From: Lichenostomus cassidix
Lineage: Eukaryota > Chordata > Aves > Passeriformes > Meliphagidae
Length of the DNA stretch: 64,000 nt
Direction of reading: 5' to 3'
Assembly (NCBI GenBank): GCA_008360975.2
Contig: CM039196.1
Location: forward strand, 9,590,263 to 9,654,262
The stretch's first letter is position 1, and each line of letters starts with the position of its first letter. Below the pieces are notes generated by a model. That model did no database searches and was not told the origin of the DNA. It worked only from the letters and a program-made list of their open reading frames with translations. The position numbers and the translations under genes are program-made. Positions 31,201 to 41,900 of this stretch are shown piece after piece.

Positions 31201-34200
31201 TACTAGAGGGAGGCCATATAATTCCCTGAATAGGGTGGTAAAATTGCCATTGGCAAAAGAAAAACAGAGAAATAGTTCTTTTAGTAATTCTTTACCATTT
31301 TACTGTTCTTCCTGCTGCGACTGCCAAATGCTTTACTGGCCTGAATGACATTAACATAATCCCCTCCTCTAAATGTGAGAGCTATTATGATAATGTTCAC
31401 CCTTATTTCTATTATTGGGGGAAAAAAGCTACATGAGTACCAAAACTGATTATTATTTGTGCATTGGGAGCTTAGTCCCAAAAGGCACACAGGAGTGTGA
31501 AAAATCTGAGATAATTGTCATTTATAAGTAGTTTTCATAGGGTTGGATTTCAGCTATTTGTGCAAGCCCTGAGTATCTCAGTGGGGAAGGACTCGCTTGA
31601 ATACATGGTTTTAATGTTTCCCATATATACCCATTTAGGTTCTAATGTGGTAGTCTTTGGTGTAAATATGTTATTTTAATTGAAAAATGTGATTTTACTG
31701 AGAAGGAAGCTGGGTTTTTTCATGAGTGGGCTGGGCTGGGCTGGATGCAGACCTTGGAGTTGTGGTGTGCTAAATCCATGGGGCAGAATGGGTTTAAATT
31801 ACAGACTTTCTCTACGCATTCCTCTGCCTGTATGTGGAAACAGGACTGTGTCCTCCTTCCCACTCATCTGTCATTTTCTCCCTCCACTTATTCCCTGTCT
31901 CTACCATCAGGCTCAGGATGAGGGTGGAGAGCAGGAGCAGCTCTTGAACTGGGTTATGAAGGAGTTTCCCACTAGGTGGTAGTGAAGAGAATCGTGTCAC
32001 ACATGGTCAGTGCACGTTTTAATTAGGTTTATCAAGGGGAAACCCACAAGGGTCTTACAAACAAATAGCCTAGTGTAGCTGCAGCTACCCTGTCAGAACT
32101 GGGTCTCTTATTTTTCCCCCCTCCTTTTCTGCTCATTTCCATGCTATTTGTTCCTCTCAAAACAAAGCAGCATTGACAACTATACCTGTCATGTCCTTTC
32201 CTGAAAGGTGAAGTGTCTACATGAAGCTCCTCTGGTTCTTTCTACCTCCATTATAGCAGAATCAAGACATGGTTAGCTAAATGTCATCTGCTGACATTTA
32301 AACAACTTGGAGGTGAGGACTCTTTGTAGCCAGTACTTTCATCTGATTTTTCTCCACCACACTTACCTCTGGGAGCTGCCCTTCCAAATATAAAAATAAT
32401 TTTAAAAAACGGTTTTGTTTGCTGCTAGTTCTGAAATACCTTGACAGGTCTAAGTAAAGCATCAGTCTACATCAAAGGTTCCAGGCAGAACAGGTATTTT
32501 GGAAGGACTTTGTAATGTCAGAGTAAACTGTCACTGAAATTCAGACTAAAGCTCTCTTGTAGGTCCAAAGAAAGATTGTACAAAAGAAATGGTGAGAAAA
32601 TTATCTGGGGAATGCAAGCAGTGCTCCAGTTTGCAGTGAGAACAGATGCCAGGTCTGCAAGGAGGAATAAATTTTTCCTGTGAATTCATCCTACCACTAT
32701 CCTATAATGATAGAGCAAACTTGCAAAATCATTTAGTAGTCTAGTCACAAAGCCTGAGATGCTGGAAAGAAATTATACTTTAATTGCTCATCAGCTATAA
32801 ATCATTTGTGCCAAATTAATGTGCTGGAAATTCTGCAAGACTGAGAAACTGGAAGCTGTTTCAATATAGATACAAAGCAGGGATATTGTTTCATAGATAC
32901 CAATATCAGTTTTACATCCCATTCTCAGTAAAAAAAAAAAAAAATTAGTAAAGGCTCTTTGGTATTAAGACAAGGCTTAAGCCGTGATTTATCTTTCTCT
33001 GCATTGATTTAAAAGGACAGAGGTTCTTTTTTCTTCTTACATTTACTCTGTTACAATCAATGAAAAGGGTAGCACAAACAGGCATCCCAGATATACAGGC
33101 TAGCACCACAGTATAGTGAGGATTCCAAAATATTTGTTCTTTACCTAAGCATTTCTGTAGGTTTTTCTGCTGTGCTGAGGAGAACAAAAGCAGGGATGCA
33201 AAATGCACTCTTACTCATTGTGCAAATCCTACCCAGAGCCCGAGTGTTTTTTCAGACAGGGGAAATGTGTATGTGGGAACACCAGTTTCCCCCCAGACTG
33301 ACAAACTGGGCTGTGTATCCCACAGCTCCAGTTCTGAGCATGACTCCTCCCTTCTCCATGCATCATATCCACCAAAGCTCTCCAGACCTACCGAGATGGG
33401 CACTGGGACTGTGCACGCAGTGCAAGCCCAGGGCAGGGATTAAATAGGGTAGTCCAGCCCGAACTGGATGGGAGGAAGGGTTAGCAATCCTCACTCTCTT
33501 GTTCCTCCAGCACACCCAGCTGCCACAACTGACCCTGGCAGGCATCCCATGACCCAGTCAGTCACGGTACTTGGAGCATTTCCACCTCATGGTTGATAAA
33601 TCCGATTCTCCAACAGATGTTAGTAAGTGGGTAAAGTGCTGATTATGTTGGGAGCTCTAAGGTCATTCCTGTCCACAAGGCCAAAGGGCTGTGAAAATCA
33701 CAGAGGATTTGGATGTGACACAACCCAAATCACTTGTTTTGAAAGCATAAATATGGAGGGGGAGAAACCCTCATAGTCCAGCACCATCTTAATAAAAGCA
33801 TTGTTTAACTGGAGCACAGGAATCCTGGGCATTCCCTCCACCAAGACCAAGTAAACCTGTGCTGCAGGTTTTGCTCCCCAAAACTTCAGGTGGCTGCAAC
33901 ACTTTGTAGTTTCCTGTGTTCTGATAAAGGAGCCAAGCTAGCAGGGATGAAGTGATCCACCCAGGATTACACAGCAACTAGTGACAGAACAAAGATGAAA
34001 GGAGATGTTCCTTACTTTTAATCCTGTCATGACCACACACCAACCTAAGGTTTTTCCAGTTAAGAGAATAAATGAGATAGACAGCATGACAATAATTAAT
34101 TCAATCAACAAGTAGAAATAAACTAGAGTGGGCTCCAATTTCAGAGGCATCTGGCATCCCTGTAAATGCAATGAGAATGTCCTAATGTCCCATTATTTTT

Positions 34201-34855
34201 TAAAATATTTTAATAAAATTCTGTTAAGGCATAGAATTTTTTCATACTTTTTAAAAAAAAACCCAAATACCTATTTTTACCAGCCTCAGTCATTCGTTCT
34301 ATTTATATTTGATGCAGTTACATCACCACCAACTGTACGTTCAAACTGGCTGTTCTCCCTCCCACACTGGCAGGGACAATGAGTGGGAATGCACAGCTGG
34401 ACTGGAACAATTGATCCGAGCTCTGCAAAGCCCCACTCGCACAAAATTGCTGCGAGTGAACTCCCAGGAGGGAAGGATTACTCACGTGAGCAAACCGAGG
34501 AAAAAGCACCAGTTCTGCATTTGGCCGAAATATAATGAAGTGCTGAGGGTTTGGCAGCAGAAACCAGGGAGGAGAGAGACCAGACCAATATCAACGCAGC
34601 AGTTTGTCTGCTTGGGACTCGCACAGGTTTAATATAGGGCTGGAGATAACACGAAGCACATGATTTTTATTTGGTCAGAATATCTGGAATGTTATTTTCC
34701 TTCCTTAAAAAAACACTTTTAGCACTTGATCCTATTGATTTTACTTGGTTTAAAAGATCACAAATTCAAAAATACAGCAATCTCCAGAAACACCTGACAC
34801 TTGATAAATTAAACACCGGAGTTACAAATTATCTTACCCGAACGGTGTATTTCCC
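28300..34855. other. Intergenic region between HNF1A and SPPL3
   Basis: This is about 6.5 kb between two divergent genes. Human HNF1A-AS1 lies in the corresponding place, but I cannot identify a homologous transcript by sequence. Only one exon-like pattern, at 29,524-29,760, stands out. The rest looks like unique, moderately AT-rich sequence. Confidence 0.6.
29524..29760 (+). ncRNA. Candidate plus-strand terminal exon of an unknown transcript
   Basis: A good 3' splice site (cttgccttttatttcag, ending 29523) is followed about 200 bases later by AATAAA (29726-29731) and a GT-rich stretch (cagtgtgttg). No conserved protein is encoded. The position and strand match where an HNF1A antisense RNA would lie. 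This is pattern evidence only. Confidence 0.2.
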
Positions 34856-35413
34856 ACCCTACCCCGGCTCAGAGGAACTCTCCCGCCACAGCGGCAACGC
34901 GAACTGCGGCCAAGTCACGGACTGCTGCGGGGTGCGGGCAGTCATGCCAGAGCAGCGGCAGGAGCCTCCGGTACAGGGCTGCCCGAGCGCACCGGGGTCA
35001 CCCTCCGGCCAGCAGAGCCGACCGAGCCGAGCCAGCCGCGCTCGCCCTGCCCGGCACCCCGCTAGCCCGGGGGAGCTGCCCGGCTTGTGCGGCGGGCGGG
35101 AAAGGAAAGGAAACGCCAGCTCGGGAATCACCTCGGCAGTCGCGCTTCCTCGCCGGAAGCCCCCAGCCCCAAAACCCACCCGCAGCTCGCGCTGCTTTTC
35201 TGCGGAGGAAGCTCCCTCCGCCCCACCCGCTCCCCCTCGCAGCCGCCGGGCAAGGCGCCCCGAGCGGCGCGGCTCCGGCGGGAATGTCCACAGCGAACCC
35301 GCCCGCCCGCGGCGCTGCTCCCGAGCGGCTGATCCCGAGCGGCGGCGCGGCCGGGCCCGACAACCAGCGCCGCCCACCGTCCCACGGCGCCTGCGCGCGG
35401 TCGGCGGCGGCGG

Positions 35414-35438
35414 CACGTGAGGGTGTTGTGGGCACGTG
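35414..35438 (+). promoter_or_regulatory. SPPL3: Two E-boxes (CACGTG) upstream of SPPL3
   Basis: CACGTG occurs at 35414-35419 and 35433-35438, their starts 19 bp apart. The second lies in GGCACGTGAC, one base from the CLEAR consensus bound by TFEB/MITF. USF or MYC/MAX are alternatives. Confidence 0.6.
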
Positions 35439-35564
35439 ACCCCGCGCGCCGCTCGGGCCCGCCCCTCAGCGCGGCTCCGCCCCCGCCGTGCGCGAGCGCG
35501 GGCACGCGGCGCGGCCTGGCCCGGCCGCCCGGTGCCGCCGCCTCCCGCCCCCGCCCCGCCCCGC

Positions 35565-35591
35565 GCCGCCGCCGTCGCCGCCGCCGCCGCC
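35565..35591 (+). repeat. (GCC)9 triplet array, one GTC interruption
   Basis: Nine GCC-register triplets, the fourth being GTC, lie about 280 bases upstream of the SPPL3 start codon, either in the promoter or the 5'UTR. Confidence 0.9.
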
Positions 35592-35600
35592 CCGCCGGCC

Positions 35601-35648
35601 ATGAGGCCCCGCCGGCGCCCCAGCGCGGCCCCGCGTCGCGGCTGCTGA
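35601..35648 (+). other. SPPL3: SPPL3 upstream ORF 1 (15 codons)
   Basis: ATG at 35601 opens MRPRRRPSAAPRRGC and ends at TGA 35646-35648. It matters only if the SPPL3 transcript starts upstream of it. The Arg-rich content may simply reflect GC richness. Confidence 0.4.
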
Positions 35649-35735
35649 GCCTCCGCCCGCCCCGCCGCCACCATCGCCCTTCCCGCCCGCGCGGGGACCC
35701 CCCCTCGGCTCCCCTCCCTCATCGCAGCCGCCGCC

Positions 35736-35771
35736 ATGTTGGGCCGGGAGCCGCAGCGGGGCCGCCACTGA
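35736..35771 (+). other. SPPL3: SPPL3 upstream ORF 2 (11 codons) on a YY1-like site
   Basis: GCCGCCATGTTG is both a near-ideal initiation context and the YY1 consensus. The ORF encodes MLGREPQRGRH and ends at TGA 35769-35771, 98 bases before the SPPL3 ATG. Confidence 0.5.
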
Positions 35772-35869
35772 GCCCCGGAGCCTGCGAGGAGGAGGCGGAG
35801 GAGGAGGCGGAGGAGGAGCCCGGGCCCGGCCGCCCCGCAGAGCCCAGCGCCGGCCGCCCAGCCGCAGCC

Positions 35870-35892
35870 ATGGCGGAGCAGACCTACTCCTG
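35870..35892 (+). CDS. SPPL3: SPPL3 exon 1 (first 23 coding bases; gene runs off the right edge)
   Basis: SPPL3 is a Golgi-resident intramembrane aspartyl protease of the signal-peptide-peptidase family. It releases glycosyltransferases by cleaving their type II membrane anchors. The exon encodes MAEQTYS plus TG of a Trp codon, the exact start of human SPPL3 (MAEQTYSW). The donor is TG|GTGAGC. The start context is gccATGG. The identification rests on these eight residues and on position next to HNF1A, as on human 12q24.31. The nine membrane segments and the catalytic YD and GLGD motifs are encoded beyond the window. I looked for exon 2 (AYSLVDSSQVSTFLIS) and did not find it. Confidence 0.88.
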
Positions 35893-35940
35893 GTGAGCCG
35901 CGGGGCCGAGGCCGCGGGGGGTCCGAGCCGACCGGCCGGG

Positions 35941-35980
35941 CCGAGCCGAGCCGAGCCGAGCCGAGCCGAGCCGAGCCGAG
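35941..35980. repeat. (CCGAG)8 tandem pentamer
   Basis: Eight perfect copies lie 49 bases after the SPPL3 exon 1 donor. The same unit (as CTCGG) forms a four-copy array in the RNF185 CpG island. Confidence 0.97.
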
Positions 35981-38900
35981 CGCGGCCCCACGCGGGGAGC
36001 GTGTCCCGGCCGGGGGGTGCCGGCGGTGGGGGCTGCGGCGGGGGCCGGGGCGTGAGGGAGCTGCCCGGCGGAGGGGCTGCGGGCTGAGGGCTCAGCGCGG
36101 CTGAGGAGGAGGGATTAGGGGGAAGGGAGGAGGGACGGGGCGGCCGGGCTGTGCGGATCCCCCCCGCCGGCAGCCGGGCAGGGGAGAGGATCTCTGGGAG
36201 CATTGGCGTGGCTGTCACCCCCTGTCCCGGAGGGCTCCGTGCGAGCTGGTCTCTGCACGGCCGGCGCTGCGATCCGCCGGGCCTGGAGAGGGACAGGACC
36301 GTGTTCACGGCTGTGAGGCTGCAGGTCACCTCTGCCTAAAGGGAGATTTATGCCAGCGCAGGCTGGTAAGTCGGTGGCATGTGTGTGTGTTTTCACCTAG
36401 TGACAATAGGCTTGATCTGTGTACAGGAAATAGGAGGACGAGGAAGAGACCAGTTCCTGTGGAAAGACATGAAGTGTAGCAAATGAGAGGGCATTTTTTT
36501 CTGTGTCCTGACACTGTCTCGGGCCTAGCTGGCAGTGGATCAGAGAGACAGGATGCAGTTTCTTCCTATAATTTTGGGGGCTTGGTACTGTTGTGGATCA
36601 CGGCCAAAATATCTCAAATAATTTACCCGTGCATCATCTCTAGTGACCTGACCACTGCAGCAATTTACTGTGATGTTCTCACTGCATTTTAAACCCAGTG
36701 GTATCATCCAGAGTTGTTTCTTAGATTTTTTAAAAGAAGTTACTTATTTTGAAAGAAGTCCCTTATTAAAAAAGGAGTTAAATCTTAGTTTTTGACCTTG
36801 CTGTGTGCTGAATGTGGAGAAGGGATTGAATATGCAACGAATATCCCTGTTCTGAATGGTCCCATTACTTTTCAAAACTTGGAACCCAGTGGGGATTTCT
36901 GTTCTGCCACATGTTGAGACTTTGGCAGCTCCTTCTTCCCTCTCCTGTCTCAAAGAACCAACATTTGTACCGGTCTTCTGCTTTTTAGATGTTCTTACTT
37001 TGTTTCACAAGTTCAGTTCAGGCAGTGGTCTGCTCTGCTTTAAAACAGCAGAGAAAAGACAACTCTTTTGACCCAAAAGATTGTGTACATGTTGACACAG
37101 TAAACGAATATTGGTACAGATTTAGGCAGTTTGAGGTAGTTCAATTAAATGTGTCTTCTTAATGTGTTTTAATTGCAGAATGAAATTATAAATTCATTAA
37201 CTACTCTGGGATTTGTCATCTTACTTGAAAGAAGTAAATGAAACAAAATGTCAGTTGTACATTATTTTGATCTTAATTCCTTTGCTTTTTTGAATGAATG
37301 TCTTTGCCATAGTAATAATCTAAAGGGAGAATTTTTAACAGGCTGGGAGAAGGATTTGCTCTTCTGTACATTGCATATTTTAGGGGAATGAAATTGGGAT
37401 TTAAGGTGTTCACTGCTTGCTAGGTGGATCTGAAGAGTAGAAGTTGTTTCTTACAGTACTGAGGTTGAAGCAGAATGAGGACATGATGTTTATGTCTTCA
37501 ACCACTGTAATTTTGTGTCTCTATTCACCACGGTGTCCTCATGGATCTGAGGTTTCTGTCACTTTGTATTTTTACCTGTAATCAGCCTTGCCTGGGAGCT
37601 ATGGGAGCAGTGGACAGAGCAAAAATCCAATTTCAGTCATGCTCTCTGTGGATATTTCATTACTTACACTTCTAGCAATGATCTTGCCTTGGTTTGTTTG
37701 CAGTTGTGGTAATGCAGCTCAGCATAAAATTGGCCAGTGCTTTAGCGCTTTCAGGAGAAATGTGCATTTTGTCACCTGAAGAGACTGGTGGTCATGTGCA
37801 GCAGAGTTGTGCTCAGGAGCTGGTGCAGGAGTTCGGTTTGGAAGTTGGCTGATCCCATCCTGTCCATTGCCAGACCTGGTTCTTTCTCTGTGTTGCAAAG
37901 GCAGCTTTCCAAGAACAGGTGTGTTCTGTGGTGTAGTGTCCAGCTGCTGTACACATACCTTATTTCACATCTGAAAGTACAGAATCTGGCATTAAGAAAA
38001 GTCCTTTCACGCTTCTGTCTCTGCATGGATGTAAATTGGTTCCTGGCTGCAGTAGTGCTTCCCTTTTGTCCAGGTGCATAGGGCTTGATTACTTCTCTTT
38101 GTGCCTAACTGTCTGCACGCATTGTTGAACCACTGTAGCTTCATAAGATATGATAAAGGCTTATTGTGGGTTTGATTTAAAAAAGAAAAAAAAAATTGTC
38201 TCCATTTTGTTAAAAATACCTTGAAAAAATGTACTTGCCAGCTGTGATAATTGGACATGAGCATTGGCAAAGACACAAAATAGGGCTTATTTCAGCCACT
38301 CACGGTATTGTTAATGATGTTTTGAAGAGATGAGAACTAATTTTCATATTTCTATATGTATTGTTTTGTAAATGAGGTTTTAAGGTAGGCTTGTATTTTT
38401 CTTTTGATTACCAAGTGAACTCAATGCAACTACTTTCTTTTATTAAGATACTGTAGGAAGGACAGACATGCTTTTCCCCCATCCCTTTCATAGTTTTAAA
38501 TACATGAGTTGTCTTTTGACGCTGTTCCTGCAAGTTATTTCTTCTGACAACTTATTTTTTTCTTCAGTAACTCTCATACCTATAACCATTTGTAGTTTTA
38601 TTTAACTCTTTTTTAATGTCTTAAGTAGTCTTGCTGAGCCAGTATTTCAGATAGAGGTGTCTTATCCTGAAAGGAGGCTCTGCTGAGAATTTTGTTAGTG
38701 AAAATGAATACTGTCATCCTGGAAAAGCTAATTTTAATGTGAAATGTGGGATAAGTGCCAGATGGAAATGCTCTTTCAAAGAATGTGCACTTTTGTAAAA
38801 GAAAGGGTGTTTGAATCAAATGCTTGTCAGTAGTGAGTAGAGAAACTTTCTTTGTCAAATTACTGCAATAATAGAAGGAAAGGAGAGCTGTGCATGATAC

Positions 38901-41900
38901 TGCTGCATGGTAAGGTTGCTCATGATTTTGTAGATTAAATAAGAGCTAAAATTAGTTTTCTGCAAGTGGAATGGAATGGGAGAGGAAAGAGGTTGTTGAA
39001 TACCTATTTTCCCCTTACTTCCTGTCTGTATTCCAGCAAGGAAATGGAACCTGGGTAGTGACAAATGTTTCTGCTGCAGCAGAGGAGAGAATAAATATGG
39101 GCAGAGCAATATATGTGTATGTGTAAGAGATTAGTAAATACCAAGAAATTTATCTTCAGGCATCAAAGTGCCTGAAGTATTACAGCAGATGAGTATGGAA
39201 GCAGCAGGACCTAGATGGTTACTTTGTTGAAATACTTGGTCTTTCCTTAATTTCTAGCGTTTCATGGTCAAATTTTTGTGCTGGAGCCTATTGAGAAAGC
39301 ACAACACCATTCGTATCTTGTTTATCTTCAGTTAGTAGGTGTTTAGTGTTTTTCAAGGCCTCATGTAACACCCCCTCCCTTTTTACTGTTGCCCGGTCTG
39401 GCAATAGAGATTGCTTTGTTCTTTTTTTTGCCCTTTGAATGCACAAAAGATTTTCACAGCTTCCTTCATTTGGGAAGAGCAAAGAAGGGGATTTCTACAC
39501 CAAAACTAAATGTATTTTTAATATTTCCTTTCCCAGAGTATTGTATAAGAATAATATGGATTGCCATGTGTGTGTGCCCTCTCAGGGTGATGATTAGGAG
39601 GCAGACTGGATGGGCAAGCTAAGAACAAAAAAAGAAGGCACTGTATTGAGTCACTAATCTTAAAAGCAACTGAACTCCCTCTTAAATGTTATAATCAGTG
39701 GGATGATTCTTGTATTAGCCATCAAATGTTTCATGAGTGAAATGGGGATATATTTAGAAGGTTCTCTTCATAATGCAAAGGGTGTGGAAATTAAATCTAA
39801 TGATGTGTCAGAGTAATCAATAAAACTCCTGGGTTTTGGAATAAGTGTAAATGTACAGTGCTGTCTTTGCTCCTGGGAGAATTCAAATTGGTTGGTGTTA
39901 GAAGTCTTTCTAGATTCAGAGGTCTGAGAATTTGCTTTGATTGCAATTAAGCATTTAACATGCTGCTGCCATGAATTAAAATGCAGTTTCTTCCAGAAGG
40001 CTGAGGTGGTGCTTTCAAGTCTTAGTTGGCTGGATTAGATGTGTATGTGGGAGGGCAGGGAGTAAGAGGAGCTACAGCCTGTTGACAGAACTTCTCAAGT
40101 ACTAGTAAAATAATTTTTTGCATTCAAGATTGTTTTGCTTGTTTGCTCAGTTTAGGTTGGGAGACCTTAACTGACTAATTAAGGTATTTTGAGGATGGGA
40201 GGCAGTTTACAACTGAAAACAGATAATTCACCTGAATTTTTAAAATATTGCACTTGATACGCATCAGGTTTCAAAGCACATAGATGAAATTCTGTTACGC
40301 TGCTGTCAAAAATCTGTCATGAAATCCTGGCATGCAACCACGGAGTTTGGTCCTTAATCTTACATTTTTCAGGAACTGAAATTACCGGCCACATTCCACT
40401 TTAACGATTGTTAAGAGCGTCCTGAGAACAAGGATGTCATTGTATGAATGTGCATGAGTGTCTGGCATCAGAAAAGTGACTTAAACTTCAGTAAATTTGA
40501 GAATATCAGGTTTATAGTTCATATGTTTGTCTTTCAGGACCAGTCTCACTTCACTTGTTTGTTATCCTCCCTGGAGCTTTTGCTATCTCAGGCTGCGTAT
40601 CGTGTAGACAGAGGCACTGTCTACAGCACTGGGCTGAAAGACAAATAAAGCAAAGAGCATGGGATTAGTAGAAGTTTACAGTTACTTGAATGTACATGTG
40701 TATAGTGACTGATTAGCACAAGGAAAAAGAATCCTTCTGTCAGTGTTAACTAATAGTAAGGCTGTATTTACTGATATATTAATAATTCTTGAAGAAAAAA
40801 TTTGAAGTGAAGAAAACCAGTGTTCTCTTGGTGATGGTGTGCAGTACCTATTTTAATTAACATTTCTGTCACCTATTTTAATTAAGATTTCTGCCAGTTT
40901 TGCATTTAACCTTTTCAGGATACCTTGGTAATAGAAGTCAATGGTTCCTTTAGTTTTACCCAGTGTCTGGAGATCTTGGCTAGGATGTGGGAGATCAGTT
41001 CCATCTTCTAGGGTTTCTGGCCTTGCATCTCTCACCTTCCAGAGGAGTGTTCTCATCACCAAACTATGTGTTATTCAGAGATTGAGCTTTGTGTGTCCTC
41101 TTAAATCTGTTTCACTTCGTATAGAATACTGTAAATATTTGCTGGGCAGGAGGCAGGCATGCCTGTCTGCCTGGGATTGGCAGGGACCTGGATTCCACTT
41201 CTTGCCTTGATAAAAACCTGGTTTGGAAGACTAAAGGGTCTGTATCTTGTGGGGGTAGTTCAGGCTGCTTTTCTAGGGATGAAAGGTTGAATTCCCACAA
41301 ACAGAAGATTACCTGAATATGATTTCCTGTGTCCCAGGTAAGTGAGTGCTTAGGCGTGTGGATCCACCAATATCAATACTTGTTCATGTGGTTTGTGTGA
41401 GGTTTGATGGACCTGAGAGCATCTCTTTCTTCTGCTGAAGGGTAGAGCCAATAAATTGCTTATTTTGTATGCTTTGGGATTTTGGTATGAGTTACGCAAC
41501 CTGATGGTGTTGGAATTTGAGGATTTTTGTGTGAATCACCAGACAAATTAATTGAAGATATTGAGTTCTTTTGAGATAAGTTGTGTGTTGGTGAATATCA
41601 CAGTTTTTAACACTAGATTTGGTTGCTGAAAACTCAGTAATCATTTGTCACTGAAACACAGTGCCAAAAAAAGGGTACTTAGGAAACCTTCCTACAAAAA
41701 GTACTTTGAAAAGTGTGTAATGCTTTTTAAAATGCAGTGTTTTTTATTTCCTAAAATTTGAAAGAAGAGCAGAACAGACACTGGTCTTTTTCAGTATCTG
41801 AGCTATATTATTTCATTATTCTGATAATATGATATATCAATGTCTGTGGCATAGGTGCCATTGTCTTTATTGCCCTTTGACATTTTATGATGACTCTAAG

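Larger units (their letters stand above)
34860..36280 (+). promoter_or_regulatory. SPPL3: CpG island, SPPL3 promoter
   Basis: This is the largest CpG island of the window and surrounds SPPL3 exon 1. It has no TATA box. It contains an ETS-like CCGGAAG (about 35,153), two CACGTG E-boxes (35,414 and 35,433), a GCC triplet array, a YY1-like GCCGCCATGTTG (35,730-35,741) and the CCGAG pentamer array after exon 1. Confidence 0.8.

Noticed and set aside
34671..36329. Long open frames (249 plus; 292 and 287 minus) over the SPPL3 promoter
   Set aside because: They reflect GC-rich composition. The reading is Arg/Pro/Ala/Gly-rich, frames overlap on both strands, and the true SPPL3 start lies in another frame.
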